Under the pieces are notes generated by a model. It saw only the letters and a program-made list of their open reading frames with translations. It did not search any database and was not told the DNA's origin. DNA of 64,000 nucleotides. Origin: Perilla frutescens. Lineage: Eukaryota; Streptophyta; Magnoliopsida; Lamiales; Lamiaceae. This document shows, one piece after another, positions 1-10,469 of the stretch (positions are counted from its first letter, which is position 1; every line of letters begins with the position of its first letter). The DNA lies in NCBI GenBank assembly GCA_026008535.1, contig BRKX01000002.1:75413380-75477379 (forward strand), given 5' to 3'. A program made the translations under genes and the position numbers.

Positions 1-1160
1 ATCAAGAATCCATCAAATGGATTAACTCCAATAGTCAACATGTTTTAAATATCTTATCATTCGAGTCCTCTCCATCTCTAACGAACAAACTAGGGGGAAA
101 CCTCCTGCAAACCAAAGCCGTAGGAAGTATCTTCAGTAAGTTGCCATTGTCTCAACCAGAGAAGGTAAAGGAATCGGAGGGAGTAGCAAACTCTGTAAAC
201 GAGGCGTGGAACAGATATAATTCGGATGATATAAGGTTCTGTCTGTTGGTTATCATAAATGCTTACATCAAACCGGTTCCTATTTTGAAGAACCTAAGAG
301 CTAAGGGATTCTCCACATTGAACTGCATGGTGAAGAATTGTGGCCCTCAAATCTTGAACTGTTTGTTGGATGAAAATTGTAGGAAAGCTCTGCAATGCTT
401 GAACAGGTGCAGCCCTGTCGACCAGGTCTGCAACTATCAGTGCATCGCCTCTTATGAAAGCCGACAGCTAGAAGAGTTCTCTTTGTGCGTTCTGCAGAAG
501 CACAACTGCCTCGAGCTGGATGCAAAGATCCCAGAGAGGCCTGTTGTTGCCCCAATGGTCCAGTTCCGAGGAGAGGAGCTGGACCACGAAACTGCTGAGG
601 ATCTCTTCGTGGGTTGGCTGGGGCGTCTGGATTGGAGTTGGCGCGTTGTTGCTGGCCAGAATCCAGCATACGACCAGTTTCCATGCCAGTTCCAGCTGTT
701 CTACCGGGGGAAGGCAAAAGGGTCGTTCTGGTATGAGCCGGTTTTCCAGGTAAGAACGCTTGATGGCGATCTGGTGTGGAGAAGGAGGAAGTATCGTGTT
801 AAAAGGGGGAAGAAGCCGGGAACATTCTTCTTCAGTGTCTTGGACAATGGCGTCGTCTCAAATGAGTTCTGGACGATTGTGGATGTGCCCGATGATTTGA
901 GCTGGGGTTTGTTTCACTACCACGGAGCAGCTCGAGTTGCAGGGCAATCGTACACTGGGGCAGTGCTCGTTAGCCCGACCGGGCTCTACCCGGACGAGAG
1001 CCAGGGTGAGAGATTGGCATCTGCATTGGATAGTTGCAGCATCAAGGAGTGGGAGATGTTTAATGTTGATAATTGTTCATGCCAGAATCCACCTTTAGGT
1101 CTTCCAGAAGGTTCCAGATTGCATCATAAGGTGAAAGTTGAATCCTTGGAAGATTCTTGA
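1..1160 (+). CDS. VDR: Violaxanthin de-epoxidase-related protein, copy 1 (5' part outside the window)
   Basis: The frame is open from base 3 (bases 1-2 end a His codon) to the TGA at 1158-1160. This matches the second exon of the neighbouring complete copy, so the first exon, with transit peptide and start, lies upstream of the window. The protein has a cysteine-rich N-terminal block (CGPQILNC, CRKALQCLNRC, CNYQC, then C-x6-C) followed by the lipocalin-like VDE domain (about 544-1090; FWYEPVFQVRTLDGDLVWRR, GLFHYHGAARVAGQSY). Plant VDE-related proteins are plastid proteins related to violaxanthin de-epoxidase but without its long Glu-rich tail; their substrate is not settled, so enzymatic activity is inference. 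Compared with copy 2 it ends four residues earlier because a TAT codon reads TGA, and it keeps a Cys that copy 2 has lost. High confidence in family, lower in function. Confidence 0.9.
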   Translation, partial: QESIKWINSNSQHVLNILSFESSPSLTNKLGGNLLQTKAVGSIFSKLPLSQPEKVKESEGVANSVNEAWNRYNSDDIRFCLLVIINAYIKPVPILKNLRAKGFSTLNCMVKNCGPQILNCLLDENCRKALQCLNRCSPVDQVCNYQCIASYESRQLEEFSLCVLQKHNCLELDAKIPERPVVAPMVQFRGEELDHETAEDLFVGWLGRLDWSWRVVAGQNPAYDQFPCQFQLFYRGKAKGSFWYEPVFQVRTLDGDLVWRRRKYRVKRGKKPGTFFFSVLDNGVVSNEFWTIVDVPDDLSWGLFHYHGAARVAGQSYTGAVLVSPTGLYPDESQGERLASALDSCSIKEWEMFNVDNCSCQNPPLGLPEGSRLHHKVKVESLEDS

Positions 1161-2261
1161 GCAATTGTTTGAAGAGAATGTCTGAATTCAGACACATTTT
1201 AGTAGGTGAAACCATGAAAATGTGGGATCACAAATTAAAGAAGTAAAATGTTGTGTATATTAGAAACCATCTTATATATATGTTGTTACTTCCACAAATG
1301 TAATACATTGTTTTATTTCATTCGTGTAATTGCAAGAAAAAAATTTGCTTATGTACCAAGAATTCAGTAGCAGAGATGATGCAATTCAGAGCCTTCGTAT
1401 TCGAGCTGATTTTCAAATTTAAGTTTCTCGGATATGAATGAATGGAATTAGATATGAATGATATTATTATAAGACGAATAATTGAATCTAGATATAGTAC
1501 GAATAAGATAAGGAAATTATTTCAATGTTTGGCAAGGAATGAGAAGTGCTAATTAGTTTATTTATTATTTTTAATATTCATGTTATACTTTTTAGCAGGG
1601 GTTTTTAAGTTTTAAGTAAATTATTTTATTAATTATATAACTCTTGAATATATTAGCGTTTAAGGTTGTGATTATATTTGACTATTGCAAGGATGTTTAT
1701 TAGAATGGAAGCTTAACAAATTAATATGTAATTAGCCACATAAATTTATTTTACTTTATAATATTTATTTTAAGTATGTAGGATTTTAATAAAAAAAATT
1801 GAAACTAATTAAGAGATACAATAAAGACGGGGATGGTATACTCATGGGAAATTCGATACTACACTTTTTGTGTTGTATTTTCAAATTTTTAGTTTTTTTC
1901 TTCTTCTTCTTTTCGATTTCAATATTTTTCCTACCCAATTAAGATTTATTATATTCGAGAATTAAACAATGAAAAATTACATTAAATCCTTTTTGGTTAC
2001 GATAATGAACCATGAACAACAAATGTAAAATTAAACTAAAGTATATATAAGAAATTGAAATTGAAGAAAAAAAAAATCAAATGCGCAACATAAAATGCAA
2101 CCCAAACAGTGCAATAAACGATTTTGTGTGATTAATTAGGCGAGGATCGTGTTTGTTTAATAAAATTTCTCGTAAAATAATATTTTTATCTTATAGAGTA
2201 AAAAGGTCTAACGTCCACACCTAGTGTAATTATTTTTTTTATAAAGTTTAATTTTGTATGT

Positions 2262-2297
<36 letters not shown>

Positions 2298-2310
2298 GTG
2301 TGTGTGTGTA
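1161..2310. other. Intergenic, AT-rich, no gene seen
   Basis: This begins with the 3' UTR of VDR copy 1 and then becomes AT-rich with poly-A and poly-T runs. A TA dinucleotide run sits at about 2264-2295, followed by a short TG run, directly beside the element starting at 2311. I see no coding potential. Confidence 0.6.
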
Positions 2311-2967
2311 TAGGGATGGGATCTGGTGAGAATCGGGAACCGATCTCATCCGTCCATCCTGCAAAATCGACGCCCCAGATTCATCCAGATTTTTGGTGGC
2401 ATTTTTGTAATTATCGCGAAAATCTTCAATTCGCGCGTCTCATTAAGGGTAAAATCGGAACTGAACTCAGAAATTGCCCAGATTCCATTTTAGTATCCGA
2501 CTTCGCACATTTTAGCCTCATTCATTTCTCATTTTAGCATGTGTTCATAAATAAAAATAGAACGATGATTTCATTAGAATGAGATGCAATACACCCTATT
2601 TGGGGACAGTGAACCCTAATGAGAATCTCATAATTACTAGTTGGGATCAGGAACTTAATAAACCCTAATTGGGAACGATGAACTCTAGTGGAAAATGTCA
2701 CATCAATTTTAGCCTCCTACTTCGATAATTTTAGCATTATGCGATTCTCATTTTAGTCTCATGCGATTCTCATTTTAGCCTCAGAACAAAAGGGAAGAAT
2801 TATTAAATTACTATATTACCCCTCCGTCCAGAAAGTTGTTCGAAATTTACAGAAATGACACCGCCCATCCACTTAAATCTGATTTAATCTGGACCGTCTA
2901 AATTGAGTCAAACAAGAGTTAGGATTGGTTCCTAGTTCCCAGAAAGGGTTCTCATTTAATTATTTCC

Positions 2968-2970
<3 letters not shown>
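2311..2970. mobile_element. Candidate non-autonomous DNA element in a TA microsatellite
   Basis: About 660 bp flanked on both sides by (TA)n tracts (2264-2295 and 2970-2994). Imperfect inverted ends can be read: the left begins TAGGGATGGG then TGAGAATCGGGAACC, and the right, on the other strand, reads TAGGGAAATAA then TGAGAACCC and GGGAACTAGG. The inside has no ORF of note and contains repeated phrases such as CATTTTAGCCTC. The ends and the TA context suggest a Tc1/mariner-like or other TA-targeting MITE, but the family is not identified. Confidence 0.5.
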
Positions 2971-2999
<29 letters not shown>

Positions 3000-3462
3000 A
3001 TATATAAAATAGAATGAATCCCACCCGCTACCTTCCTTCTTCCCTTAAAAATTCGACGAGTCCGATCCAGAGAGGCGGCGGGCGGCGGCGGCGGATGAGG
3101 AGGAGGAGGGAGGAAGAAGAAGGGATAGGTGTAATATTTATTTTTTTATTGAAGGGTATTTTAAGACGGCTATTTTTTTATTTTATTTTTTTCAGTTGTA
3201 ATAAAAAAATGATGATAATGTATATTTTTTATTAATATAAGTACAACGTGAATATTTGAGGTGAAGTTTGAAGAGATGAATGCATACGATAAGAAAAATT
3301 AAGAAAATGGTATTAAAATAAAATATATATTCAATTTGCTGTCATATATACACACACACACACACACATATGTTTCTTGAATTACCAAATTTCCAAAGCT
3401 ACGTAAACAATTTATCAAACTCGAAAATCGATTAATTTTCATACCTGCACTACGATATATAT
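2971..3462. other. 5' flank of VDR copy 2
   Basis: A TA run (to about 2994) is followed by a purine-rich GGCGGCGG/GAGGAGG stretch (3071-3122), T-rich DNA, and a CA run at 3349-3367 about 100 bases before the start codon. It presumably holds the promoter and 5' UTR of VDR copy 2. No specific element is claimed. Confidence 0.5.
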
Positions 3463-3802
3463 ATGACTACAAGTCTCAACAGCTGCATGGCGGCGCCGCC
3501 ATCCTTCATCCGCCCTAAAACGGCCGGCTTCCACCCCAACTGCCGCCGGCTGTTGCACGACACCCGTGAATTCCCCGGGTCGGTGGGCTATTCGCCGTTG
3601 TCACGTGGCCGCCGCTCAATATATTGTTGCAGCAGCGCCGTGAAGAAGAAGAAGAAGAAGACAGAAAATGGTGCGGCAGCGGCGGAGGTGGTGGCGCAGA
3701 GTGAAATTCCGGTAAGAATAGTAGCTGTAGTCGGGGAAGGTAGCGTCAGCCCTCTCAAGTCCACGCCTTGGTATGATGTCATGCTCCACACCGTTAGTAG
3801 AG

Positions 3803-3836
<34 letters not shown>

Positions 3837-5807
3837 AACTCCAAAAGTATCAAATTATATATTAAACCAAATAATTAAAATTCTTTTTTTTTTCTTTTTC
3901 TTTTTTTGTTGAAAATGAAATATCATGCTTTGATGGAAATTTTGCGATTTGATCAGTGGATTGTTTGGCTGTTTGTGAGAAAAAATGGAGGGGTTCCCTT
4001 AGTTGAGAGGTTGAGCTACCTCTTATAAATATTGAATGATAATAATATTATCAGACGGTCAACGTGATAACCAGTAAAATAAAAATCTGTCAAAATTAGT
4101 ATTAACTGTAACACTACTTATCTTATACGAGTTTATTTAGTTCAAATTGTGATTTTTCCATTCCAGTATTGTTTAGAGTTTAGAAGTCTAGGATTTTTTT
4201 AGGATTTCTTTTAGTATTTTTAGATTTTTTAGGTGTTTATTTTGTGTTTTTTTAAGGTTTATTAATCTTATTAATTAGGGGTTATATTCAAGTTGAAAAA
4301 AAAATTAATTGTCGAATGCAATGCACAAGCCCACCCGCTAGTGTGGGGTGATCGAGTGCATTGCGCGAGTCGCCGGGATTTCAAAAAAAATTCTTCCTCG
4401 CCTTTAAAAATTGAAAATTTCACTCCGATCCCATCAATTATTATCCATTTTTAACGGTTTCAAACGTATTTGTAACCCATTCTTTTGCGTGACTAGGCCA
4501 AGAGATTGAAATGGGTTGATGAAGGGTATGAAATGGTGGTATACACCGACAAATCTTGTCGAGCTGAGAATGCTGCTGCAGCCATGGAGGAGCTTCATCA
4601 AGCAAATATTTTGATGGTTGTTGCTGTCACTCATCAAGAATCCATCAGATGGATTCACTCCAACAGTCGAGATGTTGCAAACATCGTATCTTTCGAGTCG
4701 TCTCCGGCCTCCCTAACGAGCAAATTCGGGGGATACCTCGTGCAAAACAAAGTCGTCGTAGGAAGCATAATCAGTAAGCTGCCATTGCCATGGCTGAAAT
4801 CGAAAAAGCTAAAGGAAGTAGCTAGCTCTGTGAGTGAGGCTTGGAACAGACATAACTCGGATGATATAAGGTTATGTTTCTTGATCATCATAAACGCTTA
4901 CATCAAACCAGTTCCCACGCTGAGGAATCTAAGAGCAAAGGGATTCTCCACATTCAAGTCCATGGTGACAAAATGTGGCCCTCAAATCTTCAACTGTTTG
5001 ATGGATGCAAACTGCAGGAAAGCTCTTCGATGCTTGAACGAGTGTGATCCCGTCGACCAGGCGAGCAGCTATCTGTGCCTCGCCTCTTACGAAAGCCGAC
5101 GACTAGAAGAGTTCTCTTTGTGCGTTCTGCAGAGGCACAACTGCCTCGAGCTGGATGCAAAGATGCCCGAGAAGCCCGTTGTTGCCCCGATTGTCCAATT
5201 CCGAGGAGAGGAGTTGGATCACGAAACTGCTGAGGATCTTCTCGTGGGTTGGCTGGGGCGTCAGGATCGGAGTTGGCGCGTTGTTGCCGGGCCTAATCCA
5301 GCATACGGCCAATTCCCATGCCAGCACCAGCTGTTCTACAGGGGAAGAGCAAGAGGGTCGTTCTGGTATGAGCCGGTTTTTCAAGTTAGAACGCTTGATG
5401 GCGATCTCGTGTGGAGGAGGAGGAAAAATCGTGTGATGAGGGGGACGAAGCCCGGGACTTTTCACTTCAGCGCCTTGGACAATGGCGTCGTCTCAAATGA
5501 GTTCTGGACGATTGTGGATGTATCAGATGATTTTAGCTGGGGTTTGTTTCACTTCCATGGAGCAGCTCGAGTTGCAGGGCAGTCGTACACCGGGGCAGTG
5601 CTCATTAGCCCGACCGGGCTCTACCCGGACGAGAGCCAAAGGCAGAGATTGACATCTGCACTAGATAGATGCAGCATCAAGGAGTGGGAAATGATTAATG
5701 TTGATAATTGTTCGTGCCAGAATCCACCTTTAGGTCTACCAGAAGGTTCGAGATTGCATTATAAGATGAAAGTTGAATCCTTGGAAGATTCTTATACAAG
5801 TGTTTGA
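3463..5807 (+). CDS. VDR: Violaxanthin de-epoxidase-related protein, copy 2 (complete)
   Basis: Two exons, 3463-3792 and 4497-5807 (stop included), give 546 aa. The intron is phase 0: donor GTTAGT at 3793, acceptor ACTAG ending at 4496, joining VMLHT to AKRLKWVDEG. Exon 1 encodes a Ser/Arg-rich plastid transit-type N-terminus with a KKKKKK run, then a small N-terminal domain (VRIVAVVGEGSVSPLKSTPW). Exon 2 continues this domain, then has the Cys-rich block and the VDE lipocalin-like barrel. The product is expected in the plastid, probably at the thylakoid, by analogy with VDE; the reaction is unproven. It is a tandem duplicate of the gene at 1-1160, and similarity runs about 60 bases into the 3' flank. 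In the Cys-rich block, CNYQC of copy 1 is SSYLC here. The intron holds a (TA)n run and a fragment related to the repeat at 57880-58217. Confidence 0.92.
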
Positions 5808-6031
5808 ATAGATCATGTCTGAATTAAGACACATTTGGTAGATGAAATTTCAAAAAAAAAAAAATGTTTAATAATAGATTAAATATCATTTCATTCCTAC
5901 TCCATTCATGCATACAAAAAGATGATGCAACAAGCAAAATTGAAAGAAGATGCTTCTTTTCCTACAAAAAGAAATTGTGACCTATTCTGGAAACAAAAAT
6001 TGGCAATTGATGCAGTTTCATGGGGGATCAC

Positions 6032-6438
6032 TCAACCATTTATACAGTGGCCATTTGAACCTATTACCTGCATTTTGAAGCGATCCATCTTCTCGTCTAG
6101 TATTTGAGGGTGTGCTTCCCAAAAGCCTGCTTCAATTATGTTGTCATATCTTACAACAACTATCCTGCGTGATTTACCGGCAGCACCTTCTTCATCGTCC
6201 AGAAGCTTCGTCTCCTATAAACATAGATTGTGTGACTTCAGCACGTTGTCCAAAATCTCCTAGTTAGCCTTGAGGCTCCAGGTCATGAATAATCAAATGA
6301 AGTTTTTGAAGCAGAAAAAAGAAGGGGCCAATACTGGAAACAAGAAATGATTAAATAAGCTTCCTGAAAATCTATATGAGTAAAGCACAAAATTTGCCTT
6401 TTCCTGTGCCTCAATGTGTGTGTGCGTGCGTGCGTGTG

Positions 6439-6510
<72 letters not shown>

Positions 6511-9500
6511 GACTTTGTCCCAGTAGACAGATGATCCCTGGCGGAACATTGGTGGTAACGTGTTGTAATAGTCGACAATTCCAGAGAGCTGATCCAAAAG
6601 TTCATTTTTCTCCTGAGTTTGAGTACCCTGTAAAGTATAAATAAGAAAGATGATATAAAGCCATATATCAATTTTATATCAACTGATAGAGAGCATATTT
6701 TTAGCATCTCAGACTTCCCAAAGAACTTTATTTCCAACTTTTGAAACCCTTTTTGGTTTCAATTGGGTAAATGGAACTGAGATCAAAATAAGATGAAATC
6801 GAACATTCTTTCAGAAAGAAGGAAATTTCCACTGTAGTAGAAAGGTATCAATTATCACCATATCAATCTATTGATTCATTATACTGTGTAAAGTAAAGCG
6901 TAGTTATTTAGTGAAGCTACTCATCAAATAGGAGGCAGCAATTATATTGATTGAAGACATCCAAAAGGACCAAGTACCTTTAAGTAATTTTGTGCATCGC
7001 TCTTGCTCTTTCCAGACTTCACAAGCAACCAGAAACAAGTATTATACTGATTGTTGATGTGACCTGCAAATTGGGAATGGCAGTTCTACCATTACAAAGA
7101 TGATATATGCAATAAAAATCAGATCTTTTGGATTCTTTTTTATGCAAGATAATAACTATCATCGGAAATAATTAGATGACTATATCACTACAAGGGGAAC
7201 TTCCATTTAATTTAGAAGTCATGGAATAAATAGGACCAAGGGATTAACATAATAAACTTACAATCAACTTGTCTCCATGCTAGATAATCTTTAATAATCT
7301 CACAGGATGGATAGCAAACAGCACGACCATCAAAATATGGTAGGTATTTCATCTCTTTATTCGGGAAAAACTCATTCCATCTCACTGTGTACATTGAAGA
7401 GAAGAAAGATACAACTGCAGAAACTATCTCGCTGCATCATAAATGAAGATATTTCAAATACAGAAGATGGTGGAACTTGTAAGTCGGTCTCCTCAACAGT
7501 AAAATAGAAATTTCCAACCTCTAACATTCCCCAAGAAAAGGAGTTAAGAAGAGGCAATCAATATACATATACACTATTCCTAGATAACCTAACCGATAAT
7601 TTGGGATTAACCATATGTATTCAGTTACCCCCTTTCCAATAAATAGCCCACAGGAATTGATTAGATGACAGTCGTCTTAGAAACAATCATCATTAACTGC
7701 TAAAAATTACTAGTGTAGAAGAGATACCTGGCACGTCTTTGATAGAGCTGGGAGTCTTTCTTCAAAACAAAGCTGAAAGTGCCAAATAACTTGTCAAACA
7801 CATGTAGATGTTTAATATAATGAAAGCAATGATGTGAACACTGATTAATAACCTGTACTCATCACTAACACCATAAGCAAAAACTATATCCTTAAACTCT
7901 TCTAGTACAGCAGCGGCACATGAATTCATTAGATTGAGAGCCTGTGCATCATTTGGCTTCTCAAATTCATGAACGTCAGAAAACCTACCATAATCCCAAA
8001 ATAAAGCCAGTGAGTGCCATAGTCTAATTATACATTATCATGGATCTTCATGAAAGGCAAGTTCATTAATTCAAAGCAAATAAAATTTGGGGCTTCACCT
8101 CAAGTAAGTAGTCACCTGTGGAAATGACAACCATCAATGCGAATAACAATCCAAGTGGACAACATCAACTTGCTCCCATATTGGAAAGACTTGACATACT
8201 CAGGTCTGGTTTTATTCAAATCTTCAGTAAATTGGCCCAGCTCTTTCAAGAGGCACAATTTTTCATTCCAAAATCTTTTTGATGCAATATTTTCTGAGTG
8301 AACTGTTATGACCTTCCTCCTTCGTCTTTTGACAGGACAGCCATCATCTTTGTACTTCACAATATCTTCGACCTAGTTGCAACAAATATAACTAGGTGAA
8401 GTTGCAAAAAGATACAAAGAAAGAAGGGGGAGAAAAGATTTTTAATGAGCAACTACCTCTGTCTTGAGAGTGCATGTACCTTGACGAAACATCTCTGGAA
8501 TGTCTTTCTTGTAGTTGATGTTAAAACACTGGTAAAGCAATTCATTTTTGTCTTGCTTAAGAGACCCCTAAAGTTATGTTGGCACTTCAATCATCCATTT
8601 TAAACAGATAGACAGAAAAAAAAAAAAAAAAAATTTGAACAATCTCAAGTTTACCTTTAACGTTTCTTCTGCTTCCTCTTTACTCTTTCCACTCTTAATC
8701 AGCTGCCAAAGACAAGTATCATATTGGTTATTTACGTGCCCTGCCAAAAAGATGATGGATTTCAATTTGTGCATTGCAAGACCTGTACATCATATATAGT
8801 TTCTGCAAACTAGAAGATTAATGACAATTCTACATTGTGAAGAGATAAATTTCTAATTGCAATTCACACTAATAGAACTAATAAAACTAGCTCACATTCA
8901 TATTGTCGCCATAAAAGATATGATTGAAGAACCTCCAAAGATGCACAACAAACAACTCGAGCCCGAAATGAAGGTGCATATTTTAAATCCTTCTGAGGGA
9001 AAAGTGTCCTCCACTTGGTGACATACGTGGATGTGAAGAAAGATACAATAAGGGAGAGTATCTTGCTGCAAAGTATTTTTCAGTCAGCAACTAAGATTCT
9101 GATTCAGACAAAGGAATGATTTGATATCTCGCTTCAAAACTCATTTGTGTAATATAACAGAATATAAACAATTTAATATTTGTAATCGACTAAATCAGAA
9201 ATTTAAATGAATAAACCTGCCACGACGCTGGTAGAACTTGGTTTCCTTTCTGAATATGAAACTGCAAACAACCAATAACACCATCATAGACCATAAAATG
9301 CAATAGATTAATTTGTAAGATATATTGCTATTTACCTGTACTCATCGCTGTAACCATAAGAGAATATAACATCTGGGAACTGCTCCAATACAGCCTTCGC
9401 ACACTCATTCATCAAATCTAATGCTTCCTTATCATTTGGTTTCTCAAACTCGTGCACTTCAGAAAACCTACTCCAAGGGGACTATTCTTTTCAAAGGAAG

Positions 9501-9652
9501 GACCACATGGAATGCAAACATGGGTAGAAATTATGCTTCATATTATACCTGCGGAAATCACGGCCATCCACACGGACAACGATGAAGTTGGGCAGCATGA
9601 TCTCATCCTCCACCTCAAATGACTTCACATATTCGTACTTGCTATTAGCCAT
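6032..9652 (-). CDS. THG1: tRNA(His) guanylyltransferase, tandem two-domain plant form
   Basis: Adds the extra G(-1) to the 5' end of tRNA-His by 3'-5' nucleotide addition, needed for histidyl-tRNA synthetase recognition. Thirteen exons from the start: 9549-9652, 9336-9467, 9217-9261, 8896-9065, 8655-8740, 8457-8567, 8116-8372, 7853-7984, 7728-7772, 7262-7431, 6978-7063, 6514-6627, 6032-6214, giving 544 aa with all phases closing. Domain 1 (about 1-260) has VVRVDGRDFRR with Asp29 and SDEY with Asp76/Glu77, the metal-binding triad of the family, plus HVNNQYD at 152-158. Domain 2 (about 270-544) has IRIDGCHFHR (Asp296), SDEY (Asp343/Glu344) and HINNQYN. A basic run KRRRRK at 231-236 could be a nuclear signal. 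Plant THG1 proteins (Arabidopsis ICARUS1 and paralogue) are known two-domain fusions. The gene converges on VDR copy 2, with 225 bases between the two stops. The donor of exon 12 (GTCAAT) is weak. Confidence 0.93.
6415..6507. repeat. Compound (TG)n-(AG)n microsatellite in THG1 intron 12
   Basis: Uninterrupted TG/CG repeats (6415-6471) run into AG repeats (6472-6506). On the gene strand this reads CT then CA repeats, starting about seven bases inside intron 12 after the weak donor at 6513. Confidence 0.95.
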
Positions 9653-9656
9653 TTCA

Positions 9657-10012
9657 CTAAAATTAGATTGAAATAAAATTAGATGGCCAAACTTTCCTAA
9701 AACTTCAAACTTTGACGGTACAAACATATTATTGCTATTAATTCTTGCATATGCAGTGCAATTAGGCATTTGTGCACAAAACTAATTAAAAAAATAAAGA
9801 AAATTCAAGCAAGTTCACATACATAATCCTCCCCCACTGAGGTTCAACTGACCAGTGATGGTCGAAACCTAAAAGTTAAAACTTTTTCTGATTTAATTCT
9901 AAAAATAAATGGCGGTTTCTTACTTGTAGAACAAATTAATAAACAACCCTTATTCCTGCTAATTACATGAAGAAGAATCAACGAAAATCGGAATATCAAT
10001 TACAAGGCTTAC
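9657..10012 (-). other. Probable 5' UTR intron of THG1
   Basis: On the minus strand a donor GTAAGC at 10012-10007 follows a GC-rich leader (about 10013-10160), and an acceptor TTTTAG ends at 9657, four bases before the ATG at 9652. The leader exon is inferred from these splice sites and the composition change; no transcript evidence is available here. Confidence 0.5.
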
Positions 10013-10199
10013 CGTCACTATCACAGAGTCACCGTCGACGACGAGCAACTGCCGCAACACCAGTGCGGCAGAGGGTGGAGAAACGCTCTTGTGGCTGCTG
10101 CGCGGCGACTACGAGAGCTAGATGGTCCTCTGCTTGGATTTGGCGACCGGCGGCGCGGCGAGAGAGAGAATGTTTTACTCATAGTTTATTTAAAAATGT

Positions 10200-10427
10200 T
10201 TTTCTTTTATAATTTATAAATCATAATTTACTTTTTTTATCGATTATTTCATTTTTATTTTTCTGATATATTTATAATATAAATAGTAGTCTGAATATAA
10301 CAAGATATATGCATATATAAAAAACTAAATATTGTATATGACCATATATATTAATGTAATATATAATACTTATTTGCAATTGAGAAATAGTTAGAATTTT
10401 AAATGTGTGGAATTCTAAATTAAATTC

Positions 10428-10469
<42 letters not shown>

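Noticed and set aside
141..1160. Taking the TTG at 141 as the start of VDR copy 1
   Set aside because: The frame is open back to base 3 and aligns residue for residue with the second exon of copy 2, so 141 is internal.
3014..3235. Arg/Glu-rich ORF upstream of VDR copy 2
   Set aside because: Made by a GGCGGCGG/GAGGAGG purine run followed by T-rich DNA; no similarity to a known protein.
9967..10212. 81-codon plus ORF upstream of THG1
   Set aside because: Antisense to the probable GC-rich THG1 leader exon.
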